Shown: piece by piece, positions 10,171 through 19,700 of the stretch
Numbering within the stretch: the first letter of the stretch is position 1
Layout of the letters: each line of letters opens with the position of its first letter
Position numbers and translations under genes: made by a program
NCBI GenBank assembly: GCA_003339415.1
Contig: PDHQ01000083.1
Span: 27,560 to 91,559, forward strand
DNA: 64,000 nt
Direction of reading: 5' to 3'
DNA from: Ophiocordyceps camponoti-saundersi (nom. inval.)
Taxonomy: Eukaryota; Ascomycota; Sordariomycetes; Hypocreales; Ophiocordycipitaceae
The notes under the pieces: generated by a model
The model's input: only the letters and a program-made list of their open reading frames with translations
What the model was told of the DNA's origin: nothing
Database searches by the model: none

Positions 10171-10239
10171 AGGGAGGAACAGCAAAGGAAGAGAGTTTAA
10201 CATCTTTACTAAGCACGACGACAAGAGATATTTCGTATC
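10171..10239 (+). repeat. 67-bp direct repeat, right copy
   Basis: Second copy of 9591-9657, same orientation, about 580 bases further on. It ends 170 bases before the stop codon of the LYC1-like gene. Confidence 0.85.
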
Positions 10240-10408
10240 ATCGCAATCGCGGCTTGCCATCTGTCAGAGACAGACGCAGCTCCGGCACTCAAAAGTGGAG
10301 GCACCTCCAGAGAGATGCTCAGACAATAGGCTCTATACACATGTAAGCCGCTGCCGTGACCACACACAACACCATCAAATCAACTGACATCGTGCTCCCT
10401 CTCCCCAA

Positions 10409-11937
10409 TCAAAGCCGCGAGGTGTAATGCTGAGCCTCAACCAGCTCAACATCCACCTCCTCGTCTCCCTTCCATCTCAGGAATGGCACATCCTCCTCCC
10501 GGTCCTCTACCGTCACCTTTACCCTGTTCGGGATTTTTTCGGCCAGCTTAAAGGCCGCCTTGATCGCCTCATCTGACGGGTCCCAGTGCAAGACATCCGT
10601 CACGTTCAAGCGTATGGCCTTTTCGGCAATGTGATACATGACGTCCAGCAGCTCCGCCTCCAAGCCATTGAGCCGCGTCTCGATCAGGCGGCCAATTATC
10701 AACCGCCCCTCGAGAATGTCGTGCGTCCACCAAGCAAATGCGCCAGCCTTGTGCGGCTCGTTACTGTTGAAAGGGTTAGAAAACTTGGTGACCGCCACTC
10801 CCGGGACCATTGCTCCATTATCCGGTACTGATCGGACGCCTTTCTTGTTCTCTACTTCCGCCTTGGCCAATGCTGTTATGTGTCTGATGCTTTCCCTCAA
10901 AGGATCCGCTTCACCACTCGCCAGGGCTGCCGTGTAGATCTCGTGCAACGTAAACCCCCAGTGTGTCAGACATCCTGCATATGCAGGAATCACTTGAGCA
11001 AACCTCTTCTTTCCCGACTTGACATCGCTGCTCAGACGTCTGCTCGTCATGCGGAAGGCCGAAATACTCCTGTCCCGATTGCAGACATCCTTTAGTACCT
11101 TGAGGCTGAGAAATGCAAAGTTCGGGCCGGGGATGAATGGTTCGTCGTCCTCGTTCGGGCTGACTGTCATCCGCAGCTGACGCGCTTTCTGCCTCTTCCA
11201 TCCAAGGCTAGTGAAGAGGCGGGAAGCAGCCTTGCCGTACGCATAGGTAAATTCGGCAGCGGACGTGTTATCCATGTCCCGGGTCACAAGTCTCAAGAGC
11301 AGCGTCGCTAGACCCCTCTTCCGGTACTGGGGAATAGTATAGAGGTTGTAGATCATGCCTGCTACCGTCTGACGCCTACCTTTGCCGTCCGTTGTGACAG
11401 CCGCCAGGCGCATCGCCACCATGCAGACCGACAAGACGAGGTCCGGCCTGTTCTGAGGTGCTAGCCCCAAACAGGATATTTTATCGGCGTCCGGTATGCG
11501 TAGCAACAGCTCTGACAACCGCGCCCACCACTCCGGTCGAGGCTTCGTCGATGTGAAAGGGTCCGATGTCTTCAAGCGCTGACGCATGTCTGACTCGCTC
11601 ATCCAAATGAAGTCAATCATGAGCCCGTTGCTGCACAACAAGGTGAGCCCATCGTCATATCTGGCGTGAGTATTTCCTCTTACACTTCGCCTCGCCAGAT
11701 ACAAATGGATGTTCTGCTATGAGCTACAACGTCATGCGAAGCTGTGCCGTCAGAGGTGTTTTCATCCGTGACAACCATCTGATGAACGTCGTCGTGGGCT
11801 GCTTCGCTCTGCACAACTCTGCTCTCAGGAATGTCATCTTCCGTTGCAACGCCCTGTTGAGAATCCGATTCTGGAACCGCGACTTTCTGAGGAGCGTCGT
11901 TGCTCGTGGCGAGAACCCGATCGTCGTTATCAGGCAT
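10409..11937 (-). CDS. LYC1-like lysine N-acetyltransferase (GNAT fold)
   Basis: Proposed exons are 11937-11684 and 11630-10409 (53-base intron, GTAAGA...GCAG, in phase), encoding 491 residues. GNAT motif A is visible as YTIPQYRKRGLATLLLRLV, preceded by MVAMRLAAV and VAGMIYNL. The layout, with a C-terminal half containing FAWWTHDILEGRLIIGRL, fits the LYC1 family; Yarrowia LYC1 acetylates lysine N6 in lysine catabolism. The first exon encodes an acidic, repetitive, probably disordered N-terminus (MPDNDDRV...) that is atypical for LYC1, so a shorter form from ATG 11620 is an alternative. The gene lies inside a repeat island, within the inverted-repeat arms at 9.9 and 13.4 kb, which suggests capture or disturbance by mobile DNA. 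Confidence 0.7.
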
Positions 11938-12251
11938 GTTTGATACGGTGGGGAGAAAACCCAGATATCTTGTTCTTCCGTGACGAGAGAAAGCAAAGTA
12001 GAAGCTGGCATTTCCAGGAGGGAGGCAAGCGTTGAAGCGCTTCAGATCAAGAGTGGTAAGTAGCAGTGTGAAGATTACCCGTAGAGGGTGCTCCTCGCCT
12101 AGTAGGCACAAAAAGGAAGGGACCTAGGCGAGGAGCACCCGAGCCTCAGTCCCCACGGGTAAGGGTGTTGGGGAGGAGTGAACGTCTTCCATTATACTTC
12201 AAGTTGGGGCACCTCAGTGAGTGCTATAAATCGGCTTATTCAGCCATATAT

Positions 12252-12353
12252 GCCTTTCTGACAAAGGAGCTCGCCTACTGTGCCAGGCATAGGGGAAGAG
12301 AGTCACGGCCTCCTCTTTCAGAGAGGTAGCCGGCTCGAATCCGGCGAACGGCA
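12252..12353 (+). repeat. tRNA-like segment, SINE or tRNA pseudogene candidate
   Basis: A perfect 5-bp T-arm (GCCGG/CCGGC around loop CTCGAAT) sits at 12329-12345, containing GGCTCGAATCC, one base off the Pol III B box. The 7 bases after it pair 6 of 7 with 12252-12258 as an acceptor stem would. A 5-bp hairpin CCTCT-TTCAG-AGAGG just before the T-arm resembles the long variable arm of a class II tRNA. The D and anticodon arms are poor and the total is 102 bases, too long for a tRNA, so a decayed tRNA-derived element is the best reading. Confidence 0.4.
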
Positions 12354-12557
12354 AAAGAAACCGGGGGACTTGGAAGTTGGAAGAGATCAAGGCAGCGCAG
12401 CGATCTGGATCGGGCCGGATAAACAGTCTTCCCGGTAACCGGATGCCTACTAAAATCATTCGTTCGGTCTCAGATCATAAGATAAGATTAGATCGTTTGA
12501 TATCACACGTCGGGGTATTGATGGTCGTAATCTCTTTTTATTGTTCTGATAGCAAAG

Positions 12558-12647
12558 ATAGCGATAATTCTTCTGAGTCCTCCCCTCCTCTCCCTCTCCC
12601 TTGTTCTCACCCCTTTTCCCCCCATGGTCCCTGATGCCTATCTAACA
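12558..12647 (+). repeat. 90-bp direct repeat, copy A
   Basis: Starts ATAGCGAT and ends TATCTAACA, with a pyrimidine-rich middle. It matches 13296-13385 with one A/G difference. The 648 bases between the copies hold the remains of a minus-strand coding sequence. The arrangement recalls a miniature terminal-repeat element, but no target-site duplication is evident. Confidence 0.92.
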
Positions 12648-12693
12648 AAGTGGGGGTATCTTTATTGTGGTCGCCTACGACCACCTCCTCTAT

Positions 12694-13290
12694 CTAAATC
12701 TCTCTATCGTGGTCTTCTGGGAATAGCCCAGATAAGCTCGTCCGCTGAGGCGGTGTGCCCCCAATCTCAGTCGATCTACTTGATTTGGTGGGAGACGTCT
12801 CCTCCCGACTTCCCTGATCCGGTAGCTTCACTCTTTTGGCCGCCCTGTCGCCAGAATAGGTAGCTGTGATAGGCCTTCTTGAATTGGATGGCTGGTCAGA
12901 AGGCAAAGAGGATTGGCCGGCGTTGATAGGCCTTTTTGAATTAGATGGCTGGTTAGAAGGTAAAGAGGACTAGCCGGCGTTAGGCTGCAAAGATTAATCT
13001 GATAATGTCTGCCTATCAAACTCTTCGAAAGACGTCTCTATAACCTGGCGCAATATCGATTTGATAACTGCACTTAACGGTGCCTGAATAGCATCTCGAA
13101 CTGACGTTGAATGAAGAGCATCGCGTAGCACCTCTCTGATGGCCTCCCGAATCGATGTTAACTGAAAGATGTCGCGCAGCGCTTCTTTGATGGCCTCCTG
13201 TGACTGGGTGGCGTCGGTCGTATCGGTGGATGGCCTCTTCAGTTGGAGTGACGTTTGATTGAGTATTCTCGTTAACTCGTTTCGGACCAA
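12694..13290 (-). pseudogene. Decayed coding remnant, probably element-derived
   Basis: Two minus-strand open segments, 13290-12994 and 12906-12694, are joined by sequence with in-frame stops. The first encodes amphipathic near-repeats (REAIREVLRDAL, RDAIQAPLSAVI); the second starts with PSDQPSNSRRPI, a phrase repeated in the 57-bp tandem duplication as PSNQPSNSKRPI. It lies exactly between the 90-bp direct repeats. I recognise no family. RIP-like transitions inside it support an inactivated repeat. Confidence 0.45.
12867..12980 (+). repeat. 57-bp tandem duplication with RIP-type changes
   Basis: Units are 12867-12923 and 12924-12980. They differ at six sites, all transitions, and four of these turn CpA or TpG in unit 1 into TpA in unit 2. 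Confidence 0.9.
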
Positions 13291-13295
13291 AAGGA

Positions 13296-13385
13296 ATAGC
13301 GATGATTCTTCTGAGTCCTCCCCTCCTCTCCCTCTCCCTTGTTCTCACCCCTTTTCCCCCCATGGTCCCTGATGCCTATCTAACA
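13296..13385 (+). repeat. 90-bp direct repeat, copy B
   Basis: Second copy of 12558-12647, same orientation. It is followed after 25 bases by the right arm of the inverted repeat. Confidence 0.92.
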
Positions 13386-13410
13386 CTACCTACCCGCGGA
13401 GAGCCGCCAT

Positions 13411-13472
13411 CAGGACCCCTCGTGCGGGACATGCCGCGCCGGATTGGCGGAGGTCCGACCCGGAAGTCCGAT
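13411..13472 (-). repeat. Inverted repeat, right arm
   Basis: Blocks 13411-13431 and 13448-13472 are reverse complements of 10025-10045 and 9929-9953. The outer block of one arm faces the outer block of the other, as expected for element ends about 3.5 kb apart. Confidence 0.88.
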
Positions 13473-14072
13473 TTATCGTCCTAAACGACAGCGAAGGTGG
13501 TAGCCGGATCATCAGTGCCTCCGGGCCAACGGCAATCTATACCAGAACGCAGCGTTCCCTGTCAGGCTCCGTAGGGTTACCTGACATAGCAGTATATGTA
13601 CACACGTTGGGGGGGGGGGGGGGATTTACCCGCATGGTTCCCGCCTGGACGGGGTCTTTCCTACTAGGGCACTAGGACCCTTTGGCTCTACACACCGAAG
13701 AGGCTCTTAATAAATCGATGGGGGAGAGAGGATGAAGAAATGGTAAATTCGGAAAGAAGAGAGAGTTTCGTGAATATCAGTTTAGGTAGTCACTATATTG
13801 TGGTTCGCTGTCAACAAGACGAAACTGCCTTGCTACCCACAACCAGCGAAGAAGACGAGAGTTGACACGGAAGCATGTGTCCTCGTTGGGGTAGTCGTTG
13901 TGCGAAGATGACGCCTGAAGGAATTGTTTATCTAATAACTCTTTTGTCATCCTGTTCATAATCGGCGTCCTCCAAGTGGGCAAAGATGAAGAAGATGCCG
14001 TAACCAAATCCCTGCTAAAATATGCTGAGAAATAAAACCCAAGAGTATCAGGAACGAAGCGCGAGAAAGCCC

Positions 14073-15051
14073 TCAGTAAGTGTTCCCCCCGGGCGTCGCC
14101 TCACTCTGCCAATCGCGATCAAAGCGTTCCCAGCCACCATTCTCCAACTCAGCAGAGAGGAAGAGTGTAGAGACAATCATATCATACGATCCATCCGCCG
14201 GCGTCTTCCCACCGCAGACGTTACCGCCCATGGCAACATTCAGAAGGATGTTCATATCTCTCATGGGGCGAGTCCCTTCAGGAACGGAAGTCTTCATGAC
14301 GGGCCTGCCGTCGAGGTACCAAAGCAGACGTCCCTGACCAGGTCTACCGTCAGGCTGCTGCCACGCGAAGTCGTAACGGACGGGACGGCAGTGCATGTCT
14401 GGGATCTTGGTGCCGAGGACGCGATGCTTCTGAGGTTCGTGGTGGAACCCCCAGTGAAGGCACGACTTGTTCTCGCAGTCTCCGTTCCACGTCTCGGCAA
14501 TGTCAATCTCCCCGTCCGTGGGCCAGGAAAACGGCTCCTGGGGAAGAAGCCAGAAGGCCGGCCAGATTCCGTCTGCGCAGGGACTCTGGATGACGGCCGT
14601 GAGGACGCCCTGATCTCGAGCCAAGGTCTGGCGACTAACCAGACGGGCCGAGGTGTATTTCTTATCAGGTTCTGTCGAGCTGTTGTTCGCCACTGCGCGA
14701 ATGACGAGTTTTCCATCGTCCGTACTAGAGAAATCGCCGTCGTCCGACGGAAGCATTAGCGATGGGAAGACAAAATAAACCCCGGGGAGGGGAAAAATTG
14801 CTTCAAGAACGCAACTGGAAGGAATTCGCCGGCTCAGCGGTATAGAACTCCAGCTCCTGATTTCCCCATCCATCCGGGCCGTTGCCGATCTTGGCCTCCC
14901 AATCGTCGCTGACGGCCACGTCCGGCTGGAATCGGGGCTTCCAATAGGCCGAGTCGGCGGCCGGTGCTTGCGGCTGTGACGACGACTGCGATGGCGACCG
15001 GTGGCTGTCGAACTTGTCCTTGACTCGCTGGAGTTGGTCCTTCCACGACAT
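14073..15051 (-). CDS. Intracellular GH16 family glycoside hydrolase
   Basis: Exons are 15051-14816 and 14724-14073 (91-base intron, unusual 5' GTTGCG, 3' CTAG), encoding 295 residues. The GH16 catalytic motif is GEIDIAE: Glu151 nucleophile, Asp153, Glu156 acid/base. The flanking sequence IWPAFWLLP and the later NVAMGGNVCGG are typical of laminarinase-like beta-1,3-glucanases. There is no signal peptide; the N-terminus MSWKDQLQRVKDKF is charged, and the family branch with this start is predicted cytosolic. The intron join gives NSFHTDDGKLVIRA, which matches the family better than any unspliced reading. Two perfect CRE boxes lie about 0.3 kb upstream, suggesting control by an ATF/CREB-type bZIP factor. 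Confidence 0.88.
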
Positions 15052-15309
15052 GACGATGTGCTTCGATTATACTGCAGTCCGGCTTTAATACTGGCTATCG
15101 TGTGAGGCTACTCTATGCCGTAGGTTAGTAGGTAGTTGGTTGATAGTGTGTGGGACGTTGCTCAACCTCGTTGCTCAACATGAGGGCTTCCTGATTGGGC
15201 CCCTCGGGAGGAGATTTAGAGGGTTAGGTGGGTACTTGGCACGTTGGTCGAATTTCCCCACAAAATACCCGTCGTCGCGGCTATAAAGCGTGGCTGCCGC
15301 GGTATTGAC

Positions 15310-15323
15310 GTATCGGCCGATAC
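15310..15323. promoter_or_regulatory. 14-bp perfect palindrome
   Basis: GTATCGGCCGATAC reads the same on both strands. It is 259 bases upstream of the GH16 start and close to the CRE pair, so it may be a binding site for a dimeric regulator such as a Zn2Cys6 protein. Confidence 0.45.
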
Positions 15324-15356
15324 CTCTGGCCGCACTCCCTTTTTTTCCGGGGTAAG

Positions 15357-15379
15357 TGACGTCAGAAGCCGTGACGTCA
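15357..15379. promoter_or_regulatory. Two perfect CRE (TGACGTCA) boxes
   Basis: TGACGTCA is found at 15357-15364 and again at 15372-15379, with centres 15 bases apart. This is the consensus site for ATF/CREB-type bZIP factors. The nearest start downstream on the minus strand is the GH16 gene at 15051. Confidence 0.65.
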
Positions 15380-15618
15380 TGGCACAAACTTCGATATGCC
15401 CTCGAGCTGCCCTCCTCAGTATCGTCACCATCTTCTTCTCTTATCTCGACAGCTAGAAACTCAGCCGCAACGCGCCCCAATAGTTCGGCTTTATGGTGCT
15501 GCTGTACTACGGGCTCGGTTGCAGGTAGTCGACGAGTCACGAGAGCTTCGACCTACCTACGTCTACCTACCTATGCAGAAGGGCTGGTCCATCCATCCAT
15601 TCATCACATGCACGTACG

Positions 15619-15656
<38 letters not shown>

Positions 15657-16552
15657 TGCGTATGTACCGTATGCAGAAGAACAATAAACACCCCAGCCTA
15701 CCATATGCGTCTCGGCTGCATCTTCGGGATGTGACGCCACGTATTGTTTCCCTCTGTCCCGAATGAAGATGTCGTGCGACGCGAAGAGAGCCCCCACGTC
15801 CTGTTTGTGGTTCGCACCGGCGCCGACAACGACGACGACGACGACGAATTCCAAGTGTGAAAAGATGGTGTGTTGTCCAGCATGTTGGTTTTCTTCCCGC
15901 TGCTGTGACTCGTCCCTCTCGAACCGGGTATTCATAGCGAGTTTAGCTACCAATCAATCTCCCCTGCTTTTACATCGTGTAGCGATGGGTGCCGGCTTTG
16001 TCCACCTAACGTGTGACACCAAGCGATCCGACATGGCACAAGACACCACGGATACTCACGGTGTTGATTCTACCTCGGGATTGCCTCTTGAGCCCACACC
16101 GTGACGTTTATATTTCGTGTCCTCTTTTTTTCACTTCTAATCTATTCAATGGCGTTATTCTTTTCTTCTGTCTTTTCCCTTCCGCAATGTCATGTCAAAC
16201 ACATGCGAGCATCATGCCTCGTTTCCGGTCTCTCGTCCGTATCGTCTGTCCCACAGGTCCTGTTTTCCCTCTATTTTCGCCAGAAATCGTCACACATAAC
16301 GCCTTCTTACCCAGCATTTCTTCTTCTTTTTTGTGGTTGATCTTGTGTGTGAGGATACTCCCACACAGACGCGGAAAACGCCTATTGATGCTGTCGACCG
16401 ACTCTGCGCATACAATGCAAACAAGAGTGACGAAAGAGATGCTGGTGAAACGGCAGGGATAGCTTGATATCCCTCCCCCACCTCCCCCACCCCCCTTCTG
16501 AGGAGAGACACAGGGTTTCTCACAGCCTGTGCCGTAAGCGAGCGAGACAGAC

Positions 16553-16762
16553 CTATCCGCAGGGGGTGCCGCACTCCTTGCAGTTCTTGCCGGGAATCAC
16601 CCAAACTTCGACACCCTGGGCAAAGCACTTTGGGCATCTGACGCCGGGGAGCTGTCAGATCTGTCAGCCTCTCCGTACTGCCGGCAAGATAATCCAACAG
16701 TCTCTTCTTTCTTCTTGGGAGGGGAGGAAAGGGATGATTACCTTGGCAGCTTGGTTGACCAT
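16553..16762 (-). CDS. Small Cys-rich protein, 39 residues
   Basis: Exons are 16762-16742 and 16651-16553, with a 90-base GTAATC...ACAG intron, in phase. The product starts MVNQAAK and continues LPGVRCPKCFAQG, then IPGKNCKECGTPCG to the stop. Five cysteines form two C-x2-C units plus one, resembling a zinc ribbon. Similar tiny proteins with this CPKC...C-x2-C pattern seem to occur in other filamentous ascomycetes, from memory. No function is known to me. The coding sequence is too short for most gene finders. A longer start at 16864 would add about 34 Ser/Leu-rich residues and cannot be excluded. Confidence 0.6.
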
Positions 16763-19700
16763 TGTGGTTACTTCGAACGAACTGGATGATAGTCCTGCGT
16801 CCCAAGATCTCAAGAGTAAGGGTCCAGAGGAGGAGGCGGCACCACGAGCAAGAGGCGGAATCATGGCTGGACTAGAAGAAGAGGCGGAGCAAGGGAGAAT
16901 TGAAGTTTTTTATGACGAGCCGTGGTGGATCGAGAGCGGGAAGACGACTCGTATTTATGTTGACAGAGTAACTCGGCCGCGCATGAGTGACACGAGGCCT
17001 TGGAGTAGCCGTGCACGGGGTATCTTGTGCGAATAATCGTCCGTCGTCCAACAAGCTTCGGGCATCGGCATCACAGGTGTGGGAGAGCAACGGATCGGAT
17101 GAGGAGAGTGAAAAAGGATGTCTGTATTGATCTTCGTGGACACAGTCTTTGGGGGCCGGTTGGCATTTTATGGTTTGAGCAATTGGTTCAGGGAGAGGAG
17201 AAGACGAGAGAGAGGGTTGGTGGGTGTGGGGGAGGAAGAGATGGAGAGAGAGAGAGACAGAGAGACGGAGCTTGAGCTCGAGCTCCGAGAAAGAGAGGGG
17301 AGGGGGGAAGAGACCGGGGGGGGGGGGGGGGGAAAGGAAGATTTTCAAGACATGTCGTCGGCGAATGGGAAGAAACCAAGGCTCTGTCAGTAAGTCGTGA
17401 AGACGGTTGGGATAGTAAAAAAGAACAGGTGACACGCAGGTGTTTTACGTGCAGGAGATGGGGTTAAAAGGTGTGCATGTATGTATGTATGTATCCGTAC
17501 GGGGGGTAAGTGTTTAAAGGGACTAGGGGTTGATGTTGTTCTTGTTATTCTCTCGGGATAGAAGGGTAAAGGGATAATATAGCATCATCACCATCGTCAT
17601 CGTAGTTGGGTCCGGGGTCCAAGGAGAGAGAGAGGGGGGGGGGGCGAGAGAGAAAACAGAGGGAGAAAAGGGGGGGAGGGGAATTACGGTAGTGTGGCTT
17701 CAATTTTTCTTCCTCTTAGTATGATGTAGGTAGGCTTCGCCCTTGAGAACTTTCGTGGGACAGCCCAGGGGGGGGGGGGAGGGGGTTGGTCAAGAAGAGC
17801 AGCACCTTTTTTTATTTCCTTCTTCTCTCGTCCCTGGTACGGAAATAGTTGCACACTGTTTTCTTTTTTTTCTTTCCTTTTTTTCTTTCTCTTCTTTTGT
17901 TTACTTGCCTTTGCTTCTGCTACGTATGCTCACCTTGTTAAACCCCGGGGGGGGGGATGTCTGAGTAGGTAGATATCCGTTTATAAGAAGGGGATTCTTG
18001 ATTGATGAGATATAGAAAGGGTTTCATAGTTCTGTTCCGATCGAATAAGCAGGGGTTCCGAGTACCTAGATTGGATGGTGATGCTTGGTATACGGATGTA
18101 GTAGGTAGGTATAGATAGAGTTATGCAAGTAGCATCTGCGAATAGTATTCGCTGTTTCTCGCTTATAGGTCAATCCGTAGACAAACCAGACCATGGCAAT
18201 CTGCTTTTCTCCAGGGTAGTGGTTCAAGGCTTTTCCGTCACTATTCGGCATATCGATGATTGACGAGGCATACCATTGGTCTATACGGACATGTACGCCG
18301 TCGCTTGTTTACCGCGTTGCTTTTCTGTCTCTTGTCTCGAAACCGGCCATTCGGATACGTTTTAAAAAAGGAAGACTAAAGCCCGAAAGAAGGGAAAGAC
18401 AAAGGATATGCGGATTTAGCAGGGAGAGAGACAGAGAGAGACACACAGAGAAACAAGAGAGAGAGAGAGACAGAGAGACAGAGAGAGAGAAGGACAAGGA
18501 GAGAGTTGGCTGCTGCAGGTACCGAGTTTTGGCGAGACGCCCTTTTTTTTTTAATGCCTACCTTGGAAAGTATCCATCTCGGCTGCCCGTGTCTCAGTCT
18601 CGGTTATAGCGCCACGGAAGAGGCTCCGACAGGCCTTGTGTTGGATTTCCACATCATGTCACGAGAGACGAATGACCGGACAAGTATGACTCTACCGAAG
18701 GAGAGAAAGACAGAGGAAAGAAGGGCTGATCTGATGGAATTACGACTCTGTTCCGGATGGGAATGCGGTTGTTTCCACCCCCTTTTCTCTCTCTCTCTCT
18801 CTCTCTCGGCATACGGATGGGATATACCGTATACGGATATACGGATATAGGTTGGTATGCTGCCTCTATTTTCTTCAAGAGATCCAACATCCAGCAGGCT
18901 ACTGTACATGATGCGTCTTTCCCCCCTTGCTTTTCATGCATGAATTCTACAGACATGAATGACGCTGACATCCCTTTTGATGATGACAGCTTCGTACGAC
19001 TCTACATGCAGTAGTACACATACATGGTTGCTTTTCCCCTTGGCAAGCCACACACACACACAATGTCGGCATTCAATTTCTTGCTTTGAAAGGTTGAAAA
19101 TGATGCGTCTTTGGTCTCATCAATGACTCTTTCTCTCTCTCTCTCTTATGAGGACAAGAAAAAAAAGAGACGTGTTTCTTTTTTCCCGTCACCGATTGTT
19201 GAGACCTTGTCTTTCCCCCTCACATTTTTCGGGGACCAAAGAATACACAGCAAACAGCCATGTCAAAACGATCGATGGTCAGACATGGAGTACTGAAATG
19301 CCCATCGACTTGTTTATGTGATTCAAGAGGGGGGACTGACAATGTAAACTTGGGCTAATCATCATGGGCGAATTCATAATGCCAGTATCCGTATAAGTCC
19401 GTACGGGATACTCGGTATATCCATCTGCTCTCACGGATAAGCTGAGGACCATTTTTTCCACCGTCATATATCCATCCGTATTTCCTTGCCTCTCACTCGA
19501 TGAAAGGGAAAAAAAAAGGCCTGAGACACGCTTACGGTCCGAAGAAAAACCCTAGCATTCCCAACCCCGGGAAACGGGCTGAGACGCACATACATACATA
19601 CTCCGTACATTATCCTCACAAACAATAAACTCATCACCTTGGAATCCCCATCCCCTTCTTCCTCTTCCTCATCCGAAAAAGAAAAGAGACATCTCATCCT

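Larger units (their letters stand above)
9376..10408. other. Left half of repeat island
   Basis: This gene-free stretch carries both copies of the 67-bp direct repeat and the left arm of the inverted repeat. Sequence between the direct repeats (about 510 bases) looks inserted. I see no intact gene. Confidence 0.6.
11938..14072. other. Right half of repeat island
   Basis: A 2.1-kb stretch without an intact gene. It holds a tRNA-like segment, a 90-bp direct repeat pair, a tandem 57-bp duplication, the right inverted-repeat arm, a G run at 13609-13622 and an unrecognised 76-codon frame (13777-14007, minus). Confidence 0.6.
15052..16552. other. Intergenic region upstream of GH16
   Basis: Regulatory-looking sites occupy 15310-15379. 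A (CT)n(GT)n microsatellite is at 15620-15660. The rest is T/C-rich and shows no gene I can support. Confidence 0.6.

Noticed and set aside
13777..14007. Minus-strand 76-codon frame next to the GH16 3' end
   Set aside because: No recognisable motif, and it lies in the repeat island margin; too little support for a gene.
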